From assembly GCA_012512995.1 (NCBI GenBank), contig JAAZDA010000021.1, positions 1 through 6,761 of the forward strand: a DNA stretch of 6,761 bases, read 5' to 3'. A model generated the notes under the pieces. It was not told the origin of the DNA. It did not search any database and saw only the letters and a list, made by a program, of their open reading frames with translations. Position numbers and translations under genes: made by a program. Shown one piece after another: positions 1 through 6,100 of this stretch (position 1 is the stretch's first letter; each line of letters begins with the position of its first letter). Source of the stretch: Clostridiales bacterium. Its GTDB lineage: Bacteria > Bacillota > Clostridia > Lachnospirales > Lachnospiraceae.

Positions 1-75
1 CCTTTCGCAAAGATGATCAGGGCAAGGACGATAAATAACAGGATTTTAGCAGATCCCGGTGATCTGACGAAATAA
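1..75 (+). CDS. 3' end of an upstream gene (partial, frame uncertain)
   Basis: Frame 1 is open from the window edge to a TAA at 73-75 and ends in ...DPGDLTK. The stop lies 10 bases before the intrinsic terminator at 86-122, the spacing expected for the last gene of a transcript. A competing frame (from base 3) ends earlier, at TAA 36-38, with the charged tail FRKDDQGKDDK, which would also suit a protein C-terminus. I cannot decide between them from 25 codons and no product can be named. The terminator supports some plus-strand gene ending here. Confidence 0.35.
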   Translation, partial: PFAKMIRARTINNRILADPGDLTK

Positions 76-85
76 CACCTTATGT

Positions 86-122
86 AAAATGCGGTTCTGC
101 AATGCATGCGGAGCCGCGTTTT
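86..122 (+). terminator. Intrinsic terminator of the upstream gene
   Basis: The arms AAAATGCGGTTC (86-97) and GAGCCGCGTTTT (111-122) form a 12-bp stem with two G-U pairs, around a 13-base loop. The left A-run pairs with the right T-run, which supplies the U-tract. The hairpin lies upstream of the transporter start at 167, so it ends the preceding transcript. It also shows that the in-frame ATG at 89 is not the real start of the transporter. Confidence 0.8.
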
Positions 123-130
123 GCTATAGT
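122..130 (+). promoter_or_regulatory. Possible extended -10 promoter for the MATE gene
   Basis: TGCTATAGT contains an extended -10 (TG, one base, then TATAGT, 5 of 6 matches to TATAAT) directly after the terminator stem. It would start a transcript near 137, about 20 bases before the ribosome binding site. No convincing -35 hexamer is visible 16-18 bases upstream, where the terminator loop lies. This is a weak call that rests on the -10 and its position. Confidence 0.3.
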
Positions 131-166
131 AGTAATAAACAAAAAAGCTCAGGCAGGGTGGAGAGT

Positions 167-1936
167 ATGTCGAAGAAAAGCGAAGACAGGAAACAGATGG
201 CCAACAAGATAATAAATCAGGCCTATAAGGAGTACTTTCTTATTGGTTTTGCCGGATCATTTGTGTATACGATCGGTACATTGGTGGATACTTCAATATC
301 CGGATTGTTATTTGATATGGACGCGCTCGCAGGTGTGGGGATAACCGGAACATTTATCACATTCTACATACTTTTAAGCAATCTTCTTTTTCAGGGAATG
401 AAGGTCATTCTCGGCAATGCAGTGGGTCGTGGGGAATCAGAAAAGGCCAACAGATTTTTCTCTGCTGCGGCGTATGTGAACATCGGAGTCTCGATCCTGC
501 TCGGTCTGGCAATAATGCCGTTTGCCAGTCAGATACTCTATTTGCTGGGAGCCAGAAATGCGGAGATAAACGCATATGCCACGACTTATCTCAGAGCCAG
601 TCTTATAGCGCAGGTGTGCCATCAATTTGCACATGCTCCATATGACTACATGCTGATGTTGGGATATAAGAAAGAATGTTCCTTTAAAAATGTCGTCCGT
701 TCAGTTACAAATATTGTGGCATCTCTGTTCCTCGTACAGGTTGTGGGCATGGGGATAGAAGCCCTTGGCTATGGAGCTGCTATAGGGTATATCTGCACAT
801 TTGCTTATCTGGTGATCTCATATAAGATGCATCCGACCTCAATGAGATTTTATTTAAGACCGGGGAAAGAAGCTTTTGGAAAGATGAAGGTGGCTTTGAG
901 TTATGCCATGCCGGATGTCACGCATAACATGGGAGAATTCGTGACAGGGACTGTCTTGAATAACGCTGTAGCATTGACTGTCGGGAGTACAGGGCTCGCC
1001 ATTCTATCTCTTTTCAAAACGATAAGACAATTGGCCACTTCTGCGATAGCCCCGTCAACAGAATCGATGTCGGCTCTTTCACTGACGATGCTGGGATCTC
1101 ACGATATATCAGGACTCAAGCAGACTGTGAAAGGTTCCATTACTATTCCATCAATATCGACGTTTGTGCTTTCAACAGTGCTGTTCATTTTCAGACGTCC
1201 GGTACTTGCAGTGTTCGGCGCGACGGATCCGGTGATAGTATCAGCTATGACGAGTGCTTTTGCCTGCCTTATTGCTGTCAGTGTATTTAGTGTCCTAAAT
1301 GATACAGTGCTTAATTTCTATACAATTACAGGCCACAGGTTTATTTCAAGTGTCTCATTTATGATAAACTGTGCACTTTATACGTGTTTTGCAGTACTGC
1401 TGGTACACACCATCGGAGTCAGCGGCATCTGGTATGCTTACCTTGCAAATCATTTAGTGTTCTTTGCGACCGCACTTATCGTAATATCGGTCAAAACAGG
1501 ACATGTGCCCAGGAACATGGATGAAGCCATGCTACTTCCTGAGAAGTACTATGACAACAAAAATCTGCTTGAGTTTTCAATGGAAGTCAAGAAAAATCAG
1601 AGCTTTGAAAAGATCGATGGGATAAGAAAATTTCTTGAAGATCATAATTATGATGAAGCTACCGTATATCAGTGTGAGGCGTGCCTGGAAGAACTGCTGA
1701 TACGTGTGCTGAAAGACAAAAAGAAGCCTACATATGTTGATATCAGACTGTTTGTTCAGGATGATAGCTTAAGGTTCTCAATGAGAGATGACGGGCCTAT
1801 GAATAATCATCTAATTGTAGACGAAACGGAAAAATGCGAGTTAAATAATGCTGGCATAAGCATTGTCAGGAAGATGGCAAATACTGTAAGTTACAGCTAT
1901 ATGGCGGGATTCAATGTCCTGAATGTTAAGATATAG
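167..1936 (+). CDS. MATE-family efflux transporter with C-terminal HATPase-like domain
   Basis: This is a 589-residue inner-membrane protein. Residues about 15-445 are a chain of hydrophobic helices of the MATE (NorM/DinF-like) type, which export drugs or metabolites by cation antiport. Visible signatures include FQGMKVILGNAVGRGE (75-90) and the related second-half segment LFKTIRQLATSAIAPSTES (282-300). Residues about 475-589 resemble the GHKL/RsbW-like ATPase fold: an N-box-like ACLEELLIRVL (505-515), a G1-like DDG (541-543) and a G2-like NAGISIVRKM (561-570). Such fusions occur in Lachnospiraceae (from memory). The usual N-box Asn (ExxxN) is Arg513 after Glu509, so Mg-ATP binding may be lost. 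The start at 167 is chosen because GGAG stands just before it and because the alternative ATG at 89 lies in a terminator stem; the 3-base spacing is rather short. The substrate is unknown. Confidence 0.88.
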   Translation: MSKKSEDRKQMANKIINQAYKEYFLIGFAGSFVYTIGTLVDTSISGLLFDMDALAGVGITGTFITFYILLSNLLFQGMKVILGNAVGRGESEKANRFFSAAAYVNIGVSILLGLAIMPFASQILYLLGARNAEINAYATTYLRASLIAQVCHQFAHAPYDYMLMLGYKKECSFKNVVRSVTNIVASLFLVQVVGMGIEALGYGAAIGYICTFAYLVISYKMHPTSMRFYLRPGKEAFGKMKVALSYAMPDVTHNMGEFVTGTVLNNAVALTVGSTGLAILSLFKTIRQLATSAIAPSTESMSALSLTMLGSHDISGLKQTVKGSITIPSISTFVLSTVLFIFRRPVLAVFGATDPVIVSAMTSAFACLIAVSVFSVLNDTVLNFYTITGHRFISSVSFMINCALYTCFAVLLVHTIGVSGIWYAYLANHLVFFATALIVISVKTGHVPRNMDEAMLLPEKYYDNKNLLEFSMEVKKNQSFEKIDGIRKFLEDHNYDEATVYQCEACLEELLIRVLKDKKKPTYVDIRLFVQDDSLRFSMRDDGPMNNHLIVDETEKCELNNAGISIVRKMANTVSYSYMAGFNVLNVKI

Positions 1937-2021
1937 GATCAAACAACGTCCATTCAGATATCATGTTCGTATGTATTACTGGAACGCTTCGTGACAGAAG
2001 AGAATTCATCAACGGTGAAAT

Positions 2022-2029
2022 AAGGAGAG
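2022..2029 (+). promoter_or_regulatory. Ribosome binding site of the lipoprotein gene
   Basis: AAGGAGAG lies 6-8 bases before the ATG at 2036, a near-ideal Shine-Dalgarno sequence. It favours that start over the in-frame ATG at 2042. The 99-base gap after the transporter shows no clear terminator, so read-through from the transporter is possible. I found no strong promoter in the gap. Confidence 0.7.
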
Positions 2030-2035
2030 ACTATT

Positions 2036-3136
2036 ATGGCAATGTACAGAAAACAAACAGCGATAGTAATAAGTGCGGTTCTTACGGCAACTGTGATAGC
2101 AGGTTGTGGTTCTTCTGAAAAAGTCGCTTCATCAGCATCATCTGAGCAGGCTGCGACTGATGAAGTGACATCCGAAGCTGTAACAGTAGGAGAAGCCACA
2201 GATACTGAGAAAACAGTCGGAATGGCAAACCCGATGGTAGAATATGAGACGACCCCTGAAATGCAGGAGGTGCTCGGCTTTGATCCTCTTTACCTGCCGG
2301 AATCATCTGGATACACATGCTCTGTGATGTATATCATAAGCGGGGATCTGGCGGATCTGCGATTCACATCCAAGGACGGCGGCACGGCCGAGATTGGTGT
2401 GCGTTCAGCTCTGATTGACACCATGGATTCAGACGATGTGAGCGGCTACTACGGAGACGACTGGAAAGAAAGCACCGTAAGCGATACTGAAGTCGAGATC
2501 GGTGGCGGCAGCCAGGATGTCGACAATACATACTTTGCAAAATGGTCAAATGACAAATATGCTTTCTCCGTGAGCGGTGCGGTATCTGAGAATGAGTTCT
2601 CCGATATACTGGAACAGCTTGTCGAGATCACCGAAAACGAATATACCGATGACGGTCAGACATCTGATGCAGAGCTTCCGGAATTCAGTTATGTCGGAAA
2701 TGACGAAATTGCGAGGATCTGCGTTGAGGCGGCAAAACAATTGTATGAGGGATATGATGAAACTGATGTGATGATCCCGGCTCCAGTGGTTGGTGATTTT
2801 GAGGAAACAGGTACCAGCACGACAATATACGCAAACATCCACGTATATGGATATGATCTGGAAGGAACAACGCTGGTATGTAAGAACGGCGGCGCTTACC
2901 CGTGTGTGATCAAGGCCGAAGGGTATAATATAACTGACATCCAGGTGGCTAATACTGATGACGAAGAAGCAGAATTGTTCAACAATGACAAAGCTCTCTT
3001 ATCAAAGATCAATGATTCCGATGAAGAGAAATCAATAAGGAAGAGCTGGATCCAGATGTACGAAGACAACTGCAATCAGGAAATCGATTCATATCAGGAC
3101 TACGGACAGGATCCGGTAGAACTGGCGGATGAATAA
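2036..3136 (+). CDS. Two-domain secreted lipoprotein, N-terminal part DUF4367-like
   Basis: The product has 366 residues. It begins with a positively charged stretch and a hydrophobic helix (10-22) ending in the lipobox IAGC, so Cys24 should be lipidated and the protein held on the outer face of the membrane. A low-complexity Ser/Glu/Thr linker follows (25-60). Residues about 62-200 run from MANPMVEYETTPEMQEVLGF through SDDVSGYYGDDW to the WSNDKYAFSVSG strand; this pattern resembles the DUF4367-type domain of clostridial lipoproteins and anti-sigma-like proteins (from memory). Residues about 218-366 form a second domain with HVYGYDLEGTTL (269-280) and the tail DSYQDYGQDP, a layout I recall from other Lachnospiraceae lipoproteins. 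There is no catalytic motif and the function is unknown. It is strongly acidic, as exported proteins of this group often are. The small gene at 3179 follows after 42 bases. Confidence 0.85.
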   Translation: MAMYRKQTAIVISAVLTATVIAGCGSSEKVASSASSEQAATDEVTSEAVTVGEATDTEKTVGMANPMVEYETTPEMQEVLGFDPLYLPESSGYTCSVMYIISGDLADLRFTSKDGGTAEIGVRSALIDTMDSDDVSGYYGDDWKESTVSDTEVEIGGGSQDVDNTYFAKWSNDKYAFSVSGAVSENEFSDILEQLVEITENEYTDDGQTSDAELPEFSYVGNDEIARICVEAAKQLYEGYDETDVMIPAPVVGDFEETGTSTTIYANIHVYGYDLEGTTLVCKNGGAYPCVIKAEGYNITDIQVANTDDEEAELFNNDKALLSKINDSDEEKSIRKSWIQMYEDNCNQEIDSYQDYGQDPVELADE

Positions 3137-3147
3137 AGAGTCAAGTG

Positions 3148-3162
3148 CAGGGGAAATCCCTG
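3148..3162 (+). other. Small hairpin between the lipoprotein gene and the small gene
   Basis: CAGGG and CCCTG pair over a 5-base loop, followed by TTGT. The stem is short and there is no real T-run, so termination would be partial at best. It could lower read-through into the small gene or protect an mRNA end. Confidence 0.3.
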
Positions 3163-3178
3163 TTGTAGAGGCAAATCA

Positions 3179-3409
3179 ATGGGATATCTTATAAGTGAAA
3201 CAACAAAAGAAGAACGCGAAAAGATCGTGGCAGGATCGCTCGGTAATATGTGCGGCAGCTGTGATGGCTGTGCAGGCGGGCTGGCAGAAATATACCAGCC
3301 CTATATTGACGGCACAAAAGAACTCCGCGAGATCAACATGGAATTTCATGCGCATTACGAGAGCGGAGTTGATGGACCTACAAAAAGCAACAGCTGTATG
3401 AACGAGTAG
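3179..3409 (+). CDS. Small conserved-looking protein with CxxCxxC motif
   Basis: The product has 76 residues and no signal peptide or membrane helix. An acidic and basic N-terminal helix (about 7-20) leads into MCGSCDGCAGG with Cys25, Cys28 and Cys31. A second helical part contains YQPYIDGTKELREINMEF (39-56), and a fourth cysteine, Cys73, stands near the end. Four cysteines could bind a metal or a small cluster, but this is inference. The start at 3179 is supported by AGAGG (3167-3171) seven bases upstream. I recall similar small clostridial proteins (MxYLISxTTxEER, YQPYIDG) that databases have sometimes labelled PurH. It is far too short for that enzyme and shows none of its domains, so the name should not be used. 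It follows the lipoprotein gene by 42 bases and may be cotranscribed with it. Confidence 0.75.
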   Translation: MGYLISETTKEEREKIVAGSLGNMCGSCDGCAGGLAEIYQPYIDGTKELREINMEFHAHYESGVDGPTKSNSCMNE

Positions 3410-3417
3410 CACAACAG

Positions 3418-3440
3418 CCGGCGGAGCCTGACTCCGCCGG
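3418..3440. terminator. GC-rich hairpin between convergent genes, possible two-way terminator
   Basis: CCGGCGGAG (3418-3426) and CTCCGCCGG (3432-3440) form a perfect 9-bp stem with a 5-base loop. It starts 8 bases after the stop of the small plus-strand gene and lies 32 bases beyond the stop of the minus-strand dehydrogenase. Neither side has a good T-run: plus is followed by AAGAAGG, minus by CTGTTGTGCT. It probably ends or stabilises transcripts from both sides, with weak intrinsic termination. Confidence 0.55.
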
Positions 3441-3472
3441 AAGAAGGCCGCGAAACAAATATTGAATGTTTC

Positions 3473-4657
3473 TTATATAGCCGCTCTGTAAATCGCTTCC
3501 ATATCAGCGCGGTGAAGGTTCCTGATGGATCCAAGGTTGTCATTTGCCGTCAATGAACATTTGCGCGCGAGTTCAACATATTCATCATCTGTAGGAGCAA
3601 TTCCGAGTTCGGTGAGTGAAACCGGCATATTTATGGAACGGAAGAAATCCTCCATTGCAGAAATGCCAAGAAGTGCGGTCTCATCATCATCTTTACCAGG
3701 AGTGACTCTGAGAACATTTACAGCAAGTCTGGCGAAACGGGCAGGCTTGTTTTTGTATACATATTTTGCCCAGGTTCCCCAAAGAGCTGTAAGTCCGGCT
3801 CCGTGAGCCACATCGTACATCCCGCCGAGTTCGTGCTCGAGCCTGTGACAAGCCCAGTCCCCGCCGTCAGTTCCACAGCCTGTCAGCCCATTGTGAGAAA
3901 GGCTTCCGGCCCACATTACTTCTGCGCGCGCCTCATAATTCTGCGGTTCGCACTTGAGAATCAGAGCATATTTCATCACAGTCCGAAGGAGCGCCTCACT
4001 TATGCTGTCAGTGATCTCCATATTGCCGGAGGAAGACAGATACCGCTCAAGAGTGTGCATCATTATGTCTGAGCATCCGCACTCTGTCTGGTATTCTGGA
4101 AGAGTTTCGGTGAGCTCCGGATCCATGACGGCAAATATCGGTCTTGATATATCGTCATTATATCCACACTTGATCCACCCGTCTTCGTTCGTGATCACTG
4201 ATGAATTGCTCATTTCACTGCCGGTCGCTGATATGGTAAGAACAACTCCGACAGGAACAGTTTTGACGGGAGTCCTTGTTTTGCAGTAGAAATCCCAGAC
4301 TTCCCCGGCATCAGGGTCAGCGGCTCCGTAACCGATAGCTTTGGCAGAATCAATAACACTGCCACCTCCGCCAGCGAGAATGAAGTCGACATTTTCAAAC
4401 CGACATAGTTTAATGCCTTTTTCTACCAATGAAAGACGGGGATTCGGGACGACACCGCCAAGCTCAAGATATGGAATTCCAAGATTGTCAAGCTGAGCTT
4501 CTATCGTGTCCAGAAGCCCGGTCTTTCTGACACGTTCACTGCCATAGTGGATAAGGACTTTCGTGGCGTGCTGTTCTTTTATAAGTTCACCTGTTTTATT
4601 CTCAGCCTTGCGTCCGAAAATGACTTTTGTCGGTGTGTAATATGTGAAGTCAAGCAT
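3473..4657 (-). CDS. Iron-containing alcohol dehydrogenase (YqhD/BDH type)
   Basis: This cytoplasmic oxidoreductase of 394 residues has the usual length for group III (Fe-dependent) alcohol dehydrogenases, which interconvert aldehydes or ketones and alcohols with NAD(P)H. The nucleotide-binding loop is GGGGSVIDSAKAIGYG (96-111), with Asp103 and Lys106. The metal ligands are Asp197, His201, His271 and His285; their spacing (4, 70, 14) nearly equals that of E. coli YqhD (194, 198, 267, 281, from memory). The segments YGSERVRKTG (38-47) and ATGSEMSNSSVIT (144-156) are also typical of butanol dehydrogenase-like members. All key residues are present, so it should be active; the substrate cannot be told. 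The start at 4657 follows AAAGGAA (4667-4661). The upstream leader is unusually structured, and the XRE regulator lies upstream on the same strand. Confidence 0.93.
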   Translation of the reverse strand: MLDFTYYTPTKVIFGRKAENKTGELIKEQHATKVLIHYGSERVRKTGLLDTIEAQLDNLGIPYLELGGVVPNPRLSLVEKGIKLCRFENVDFILAGGGGSVIDSAKAIGYGAADPDAGEVWDFYCKTRTPVKTVPVGVVLTISATGSEMSNSSVITNEDGWIKCGYNDDISRPIFAVMDPELTETLPEYQTECGCSDIMMHTLERYLSSSGNMEITDSISEALLRTVMKYALILKCEPQNYEARAEVMWAGSLSHNGLTGCGTDGGDWACHRLEHELGGMYDVAHGAGLTALWGTWAKYVYKNKPARFARLAVNVLRVTPGKDDDETALLGISAMEDFFRSINMPVSLTELGIAPTDDEYVELARKCSLTANDNLGSIRNLHRADMEAIYRAAI

Positions 4658-4666
4658 GGTTTCCTT

Positions 4667-4789
4667 TCATACCTGAGCGTTGTTTGCGAGGGTACACGCC
4701 AGAAAATCCGCGTATGCGGTTTTCTGGCTGTGATACTCAGGTTTGTGCTCAGGCTCAAACCTGGTGAGTGAAAGATTATGCATCAGCAT
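4667..4789 (-). CDS. Possible 40-codon leader ORF before the dehydrogenase
   Basis: Read on the minus strand, ATG at 4789-4787 opens a 40-codon frame ending in TGA at 4669-4667, nine bases before the dehydrogenase ATG. The TGA runs directly into the dehydrogenase ribosome binding site, a layout that allows translational coupling. The peptide starts MLMHNLSLTRFEPEHKPEYH and ends TLANNAQV; it is hydrophilic, with no signal sequence. Against it: the nearest GGAGG (4811-4807) is 17 bases from the ATG, too far for normal initiation, and the frame runs through three long inverted repeats that may belong to a non-coding intergenic repeat. The same peptide-like frame could be a by-product of such a repeat. 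Confidence 0.3.
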   Translation of the reverse strand: MLMHNLSLTRFEPEHKPEYHSQKTAYADFLACTLANNAQV

Positions 4790-4820
4790 AATCTTTCGCT
4801 CTTTTACCTCCGTGACGGAG
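4671..4820. repeat. Cluster of four inverted repeats, probable intergenic palindromic element
   Basis: Four hairpins follow each other with almost no gap. H1 (4692-4736) has GCCAGAAAA/TTTTCTGGC, an inner CCGC/GCGG stem, and outer CAC/GTG and GTA/TAC pairs with single-base bulges. H2 (4738-4763) has CAGGTTTG/CAAACCTG. H3 (4766-4801) has a 16-bp stem (GAGTGAAAGATTATGC with its complement, one G-T pair) around a 4-base loop. H4 (4808-4820) is CTCCGT, G, ACGGAG. In addition ACCTGAG (4671-4677) can pair with CTCAGGT (4736-4742). The density of stems resembles ERIC-like intergenic repeats. On the minus strand it would form the 5' leader of the dehydrogenase mRNA. No U-run follows any stem on the minus strand. 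Confidence 0.6.
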
Positions 4821-4846
4821 TGCGTCCGCTCTGTCTGTTAACACTT

Positions 4847-4875
4847 ATTGTACTATCATTGACCAGAGCTGAACA
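4847..4875 (-). promoter_or_regulatory. Possible promoter of the dehydrogenase gene
   Basis: On the minus strand TACAAT (4852-4847) is a good -10. The hexamer 17 bases upstream is TGTTCA (4875-4870), a poor -35 that matches TTGACA at three positions. It would give a leader of about 180 bases containing the inverted-repeat cluster. The weak -35, together with repeated TGTTC motifs further upstream, would suit an activated promoter, but this is inference. Confidence 0.3.
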
Positions 4876-4907
4876 TACTCTAACGAACACTTAAGCCTTG
4901 ACGCAAG

Positions 4908-4929
4908 TGAACAGTAACTGAACAGTAAC
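4908..4929. repeat. Tandem 11-base direct repeat
   Basis: TGAACAGTAAC is repeated twice without a gap (4908-4918 and 4919-4929). Further copies of the core GAACA stand at 4871-4875 and 4885-4889. The 11-base period is about one helical turn. The second copy overlaps a 12-base perfect palindrome, AGTAACGTTACT (4924-4935), which includes the stop codon of the XRE gene. It lies upstream of the possible dehydrogenase promoter and could be a protein-binding site. Confidence 0.55.
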
Positions 4930-4930
4930 G

Positions 4931-5920
4931 TTACTTCACGACCTGCGATATAACGCCGTACAGCACTCCGGCCACAGGCCATATGACCCACGTAATATCC
5001 CATCGCATTGTCAGGAAACTTATCAGCAGATATACAGCAAGGATAATTCCCCAATAGATGTTGCCGATTTTTCTGGTGCATTTCTTGTTCTCACGGGTGT
5101 AATCGCCTTCTTCAAGCAAGACCTGGAACCCACCCCAGATTATTGATACTCTGACAATGATATAAACTCCGACTGCGACAAACACAAGCAGGATCGCTGT
5201 CCCTGTAAGAACGATGAAATCCCCGCCGTAACCACTCTCACTGATAAAGGCAGTAATAAGCATCGGAATGACAGCAATCACGCAAAGCGTCACACCTATG
5301 ACAATTGAAGCAGTGTGTTCATGTTCAAAAGCTTTCTTGCGCTCTGAGACCATTCCGTCTACTCCGTAAGCGGTATCAATAGATTGCTCAGTGATGAACT
5401 TGTATTTATCATCGTGCATGCCCGCAGGGATGAAGAGTGCGACAGCGATGCCGACGAAGATCATAAGAATGATAATTCCGATAAAAGATACCTGATCCTC
5501 GGACATCGGGATCATGCCGGCATCAGAAGCGCCCAGCATAAGGATCAACAGAACAGGACTCAGGATACACAGAAGAACGCCGACAGAGACTTTTACAGAA
5601 TCACGTTTGTTAAGTTCAAGATATTCGTTTGCCAGATCCATGGAGACAGGAGTGAGTATCTCTCCTTTGTCGCCGACCGTCTCTTCCGGAACGGAAATTT
5701 CAGGTGCATCTTCAGGCTGACAGATTTCATCTTTAAGCAGATAATCTGTACTTACTCCGAAGAGTTTTGACATAGCCAGGATCTTGCTCATATCTGGAAT
5801 TGCCTGTTTGCTCTCCCATTTTGAGATCGCCTGTCTGCTGACTCCGAGTTCTCCGGCGAGCTGTTCCTGCGACCAGCCTTCCTTTTTCCTTAATTCAATT
5901 ATTTTGTCTGCAAGTATCAT
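4931..5920 (-). CDS. Membrane-anchored XRE-family transcriptional regulator
   Basis: The product has 329 residues. Residues 1-63 are a Cro/CI-type helix-turn-helix domain: ADKIIELRKKEGWSQEQLA, GVSRQAISKWESKQAIPD (26-43) and GVSTDYLL, the standard form of clostridial XRE proteins. An acidic linker (about 65-90) leads to six predicted membrane helices, near 111-130, 145-167, 204-226, 234-257, 286-304 and 308-326, the last pair with the DITWVIWPVAGVLYG signature seen in related membrane XRE proteins (from memory). The DNA-binding domain should face the cytoplasm, tethered to the membrane; the signal sensed is unknown. The start at 5920 is chosen over an in-frame ATG at 5956 because AGGAG (5933-5929) lies eight bases upstream and because the family starts at this position. 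It is divergent from the GH42 gene and upstream of the dehydrogenase on the same strand. Confidence 0.88.
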   Translation of the reverse strand: MILADKIIELRKKEGWSQEQLAGELGVSRQAISKWESKQAIPDMSKILAMSKLFGVSTDYLLKDEICQPEDAPEISVPEETVGDKGEILTPVSMDLANEYLELNKRDSVKVSVGVLLCILSPVLLILMLGASDAGMIPMSEDQVSFIGIIILMIFVGIAVALFIPAGMHDDKYKFITEQSIDTAYGVDGMVSERKKAFEHEHTASIVIGVTLCVIAVIPMLITAFISESGYGGDFIVLTGTAILLVFVAVGVYIIVRVSIIWGGFQVLLEEGDYTRENKKCTRKIGNIYWGIILAVYLLISFLTMRWDITWVIWPVAGVLYGVISQVVK

Positions 5921-6035
5921 CTTATTCTCTCCTGCCTCCCTGATAGAGCAATTCATGCTCCTGTGCGTGTGATTGTTAACGAGCTCAGATTACTGCCGGA
6001 GCCGGTTGCACACCACCAGCGGAGCCTTGCAATTA

Positions 6036-6052
6036 CGCAACTGCGGGTTGCG
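6036..6052. other. Inverted repeat in the divergent promoter region
   Basis: CGCAAC and GTTGCG form a 6-bp stem around TGCGG. Related TTGC/GCAA words occur nearby (6005-6008, 6027-6030). It would lie in the 5' leader of the XRE mRNA and upstream of the GH42 promoter, so it could be an RNA hairpin or a binding site. I see no clear sigma-A promoter for the XRE gene in the 227-base gap. Confidence 0.35.
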
Positions 6053-6060
6053 ATTTGATA

Positions 6061-6089
6061 TTCACGAACTTTATCATTTATTCTATACT
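6061..6089 (+). promoter_or_regulatory. Probable sigma-A promoter of the GH42 gene
   Basis: TTCACG (6061-6066, 4 of 6 matches to TTGACA) is followed after exactly 17 bases by TATACT (6084-6089, 5 of 6 matches to TATAAT). The transcript would begin near 6096, giving a leader of about 50 bases to the ATG at 6148. The surrounding AT-rich stretch suits a promoter. Confidence 0.5.
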
Positions 6090-6100
6090 ACCATATATAC

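Noticed and set aside
89..166. N-terminal extension of the MATE protein with a cysteine-rich look
   Set aside because: The bases form a terminator stem-loop and the next ATG (167) has its own ribosome binding site.
3179..3409. Naming the small gene purH
   Set aside because: At 76 residues it cannot hold the AICAR transformylase and IMP cyclohydrolase domains, and no related motif is visible.
3176..3412. Minus-strand frame opposite the small cysteine protein
   Set aside because: The plus-strand frame has a correctly spaced ribosome binding site and a coherent CxxCxxC protein; the opposite frame is its shadow.
3525..4289. Plus-strand open frames inside the dehydrogenase gene
   Set aside because: They are antisense to a gene with all catalytic residues intact, and their translations show no motif; they are shadows.
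4547..4771. 74-codon plus-strand frame across the dehydrogenase start and the palindromes
   Set aside because: There is no ribosome binding site, it covers the dehydrogenase N-terminus in antisense, and its later part is made of inverted-repeat arms.
4671..4820. CRISPR-like repeat array
   Set aside because: The stems differ in sequence from each other; there are no repeated direct units with spacers.
4671..4860. Riboswitch or T-box in the dehydrogenase leader
   Set aside because: I found no T-box sequence, no recognisable riboswitch core and no U-run terminator; the stems look like adjacent simple palindromes.
5384..5770. 128-codon plus-strand frame opposite the XRE gene
   Set aside because: It is antisense to the membrane and linker region of the regulator, with low-complexity Asp/His/Arg-rich content expected from the complement of that coding frame.
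5921..5956. Twelve-residue N-terminal extension of the XRE regulator (ATG at 5956)
   Set aside because: The ATG at 5920 has an ideally spaced AGGAG and matches the usual start of the helix-turn-helix domain.
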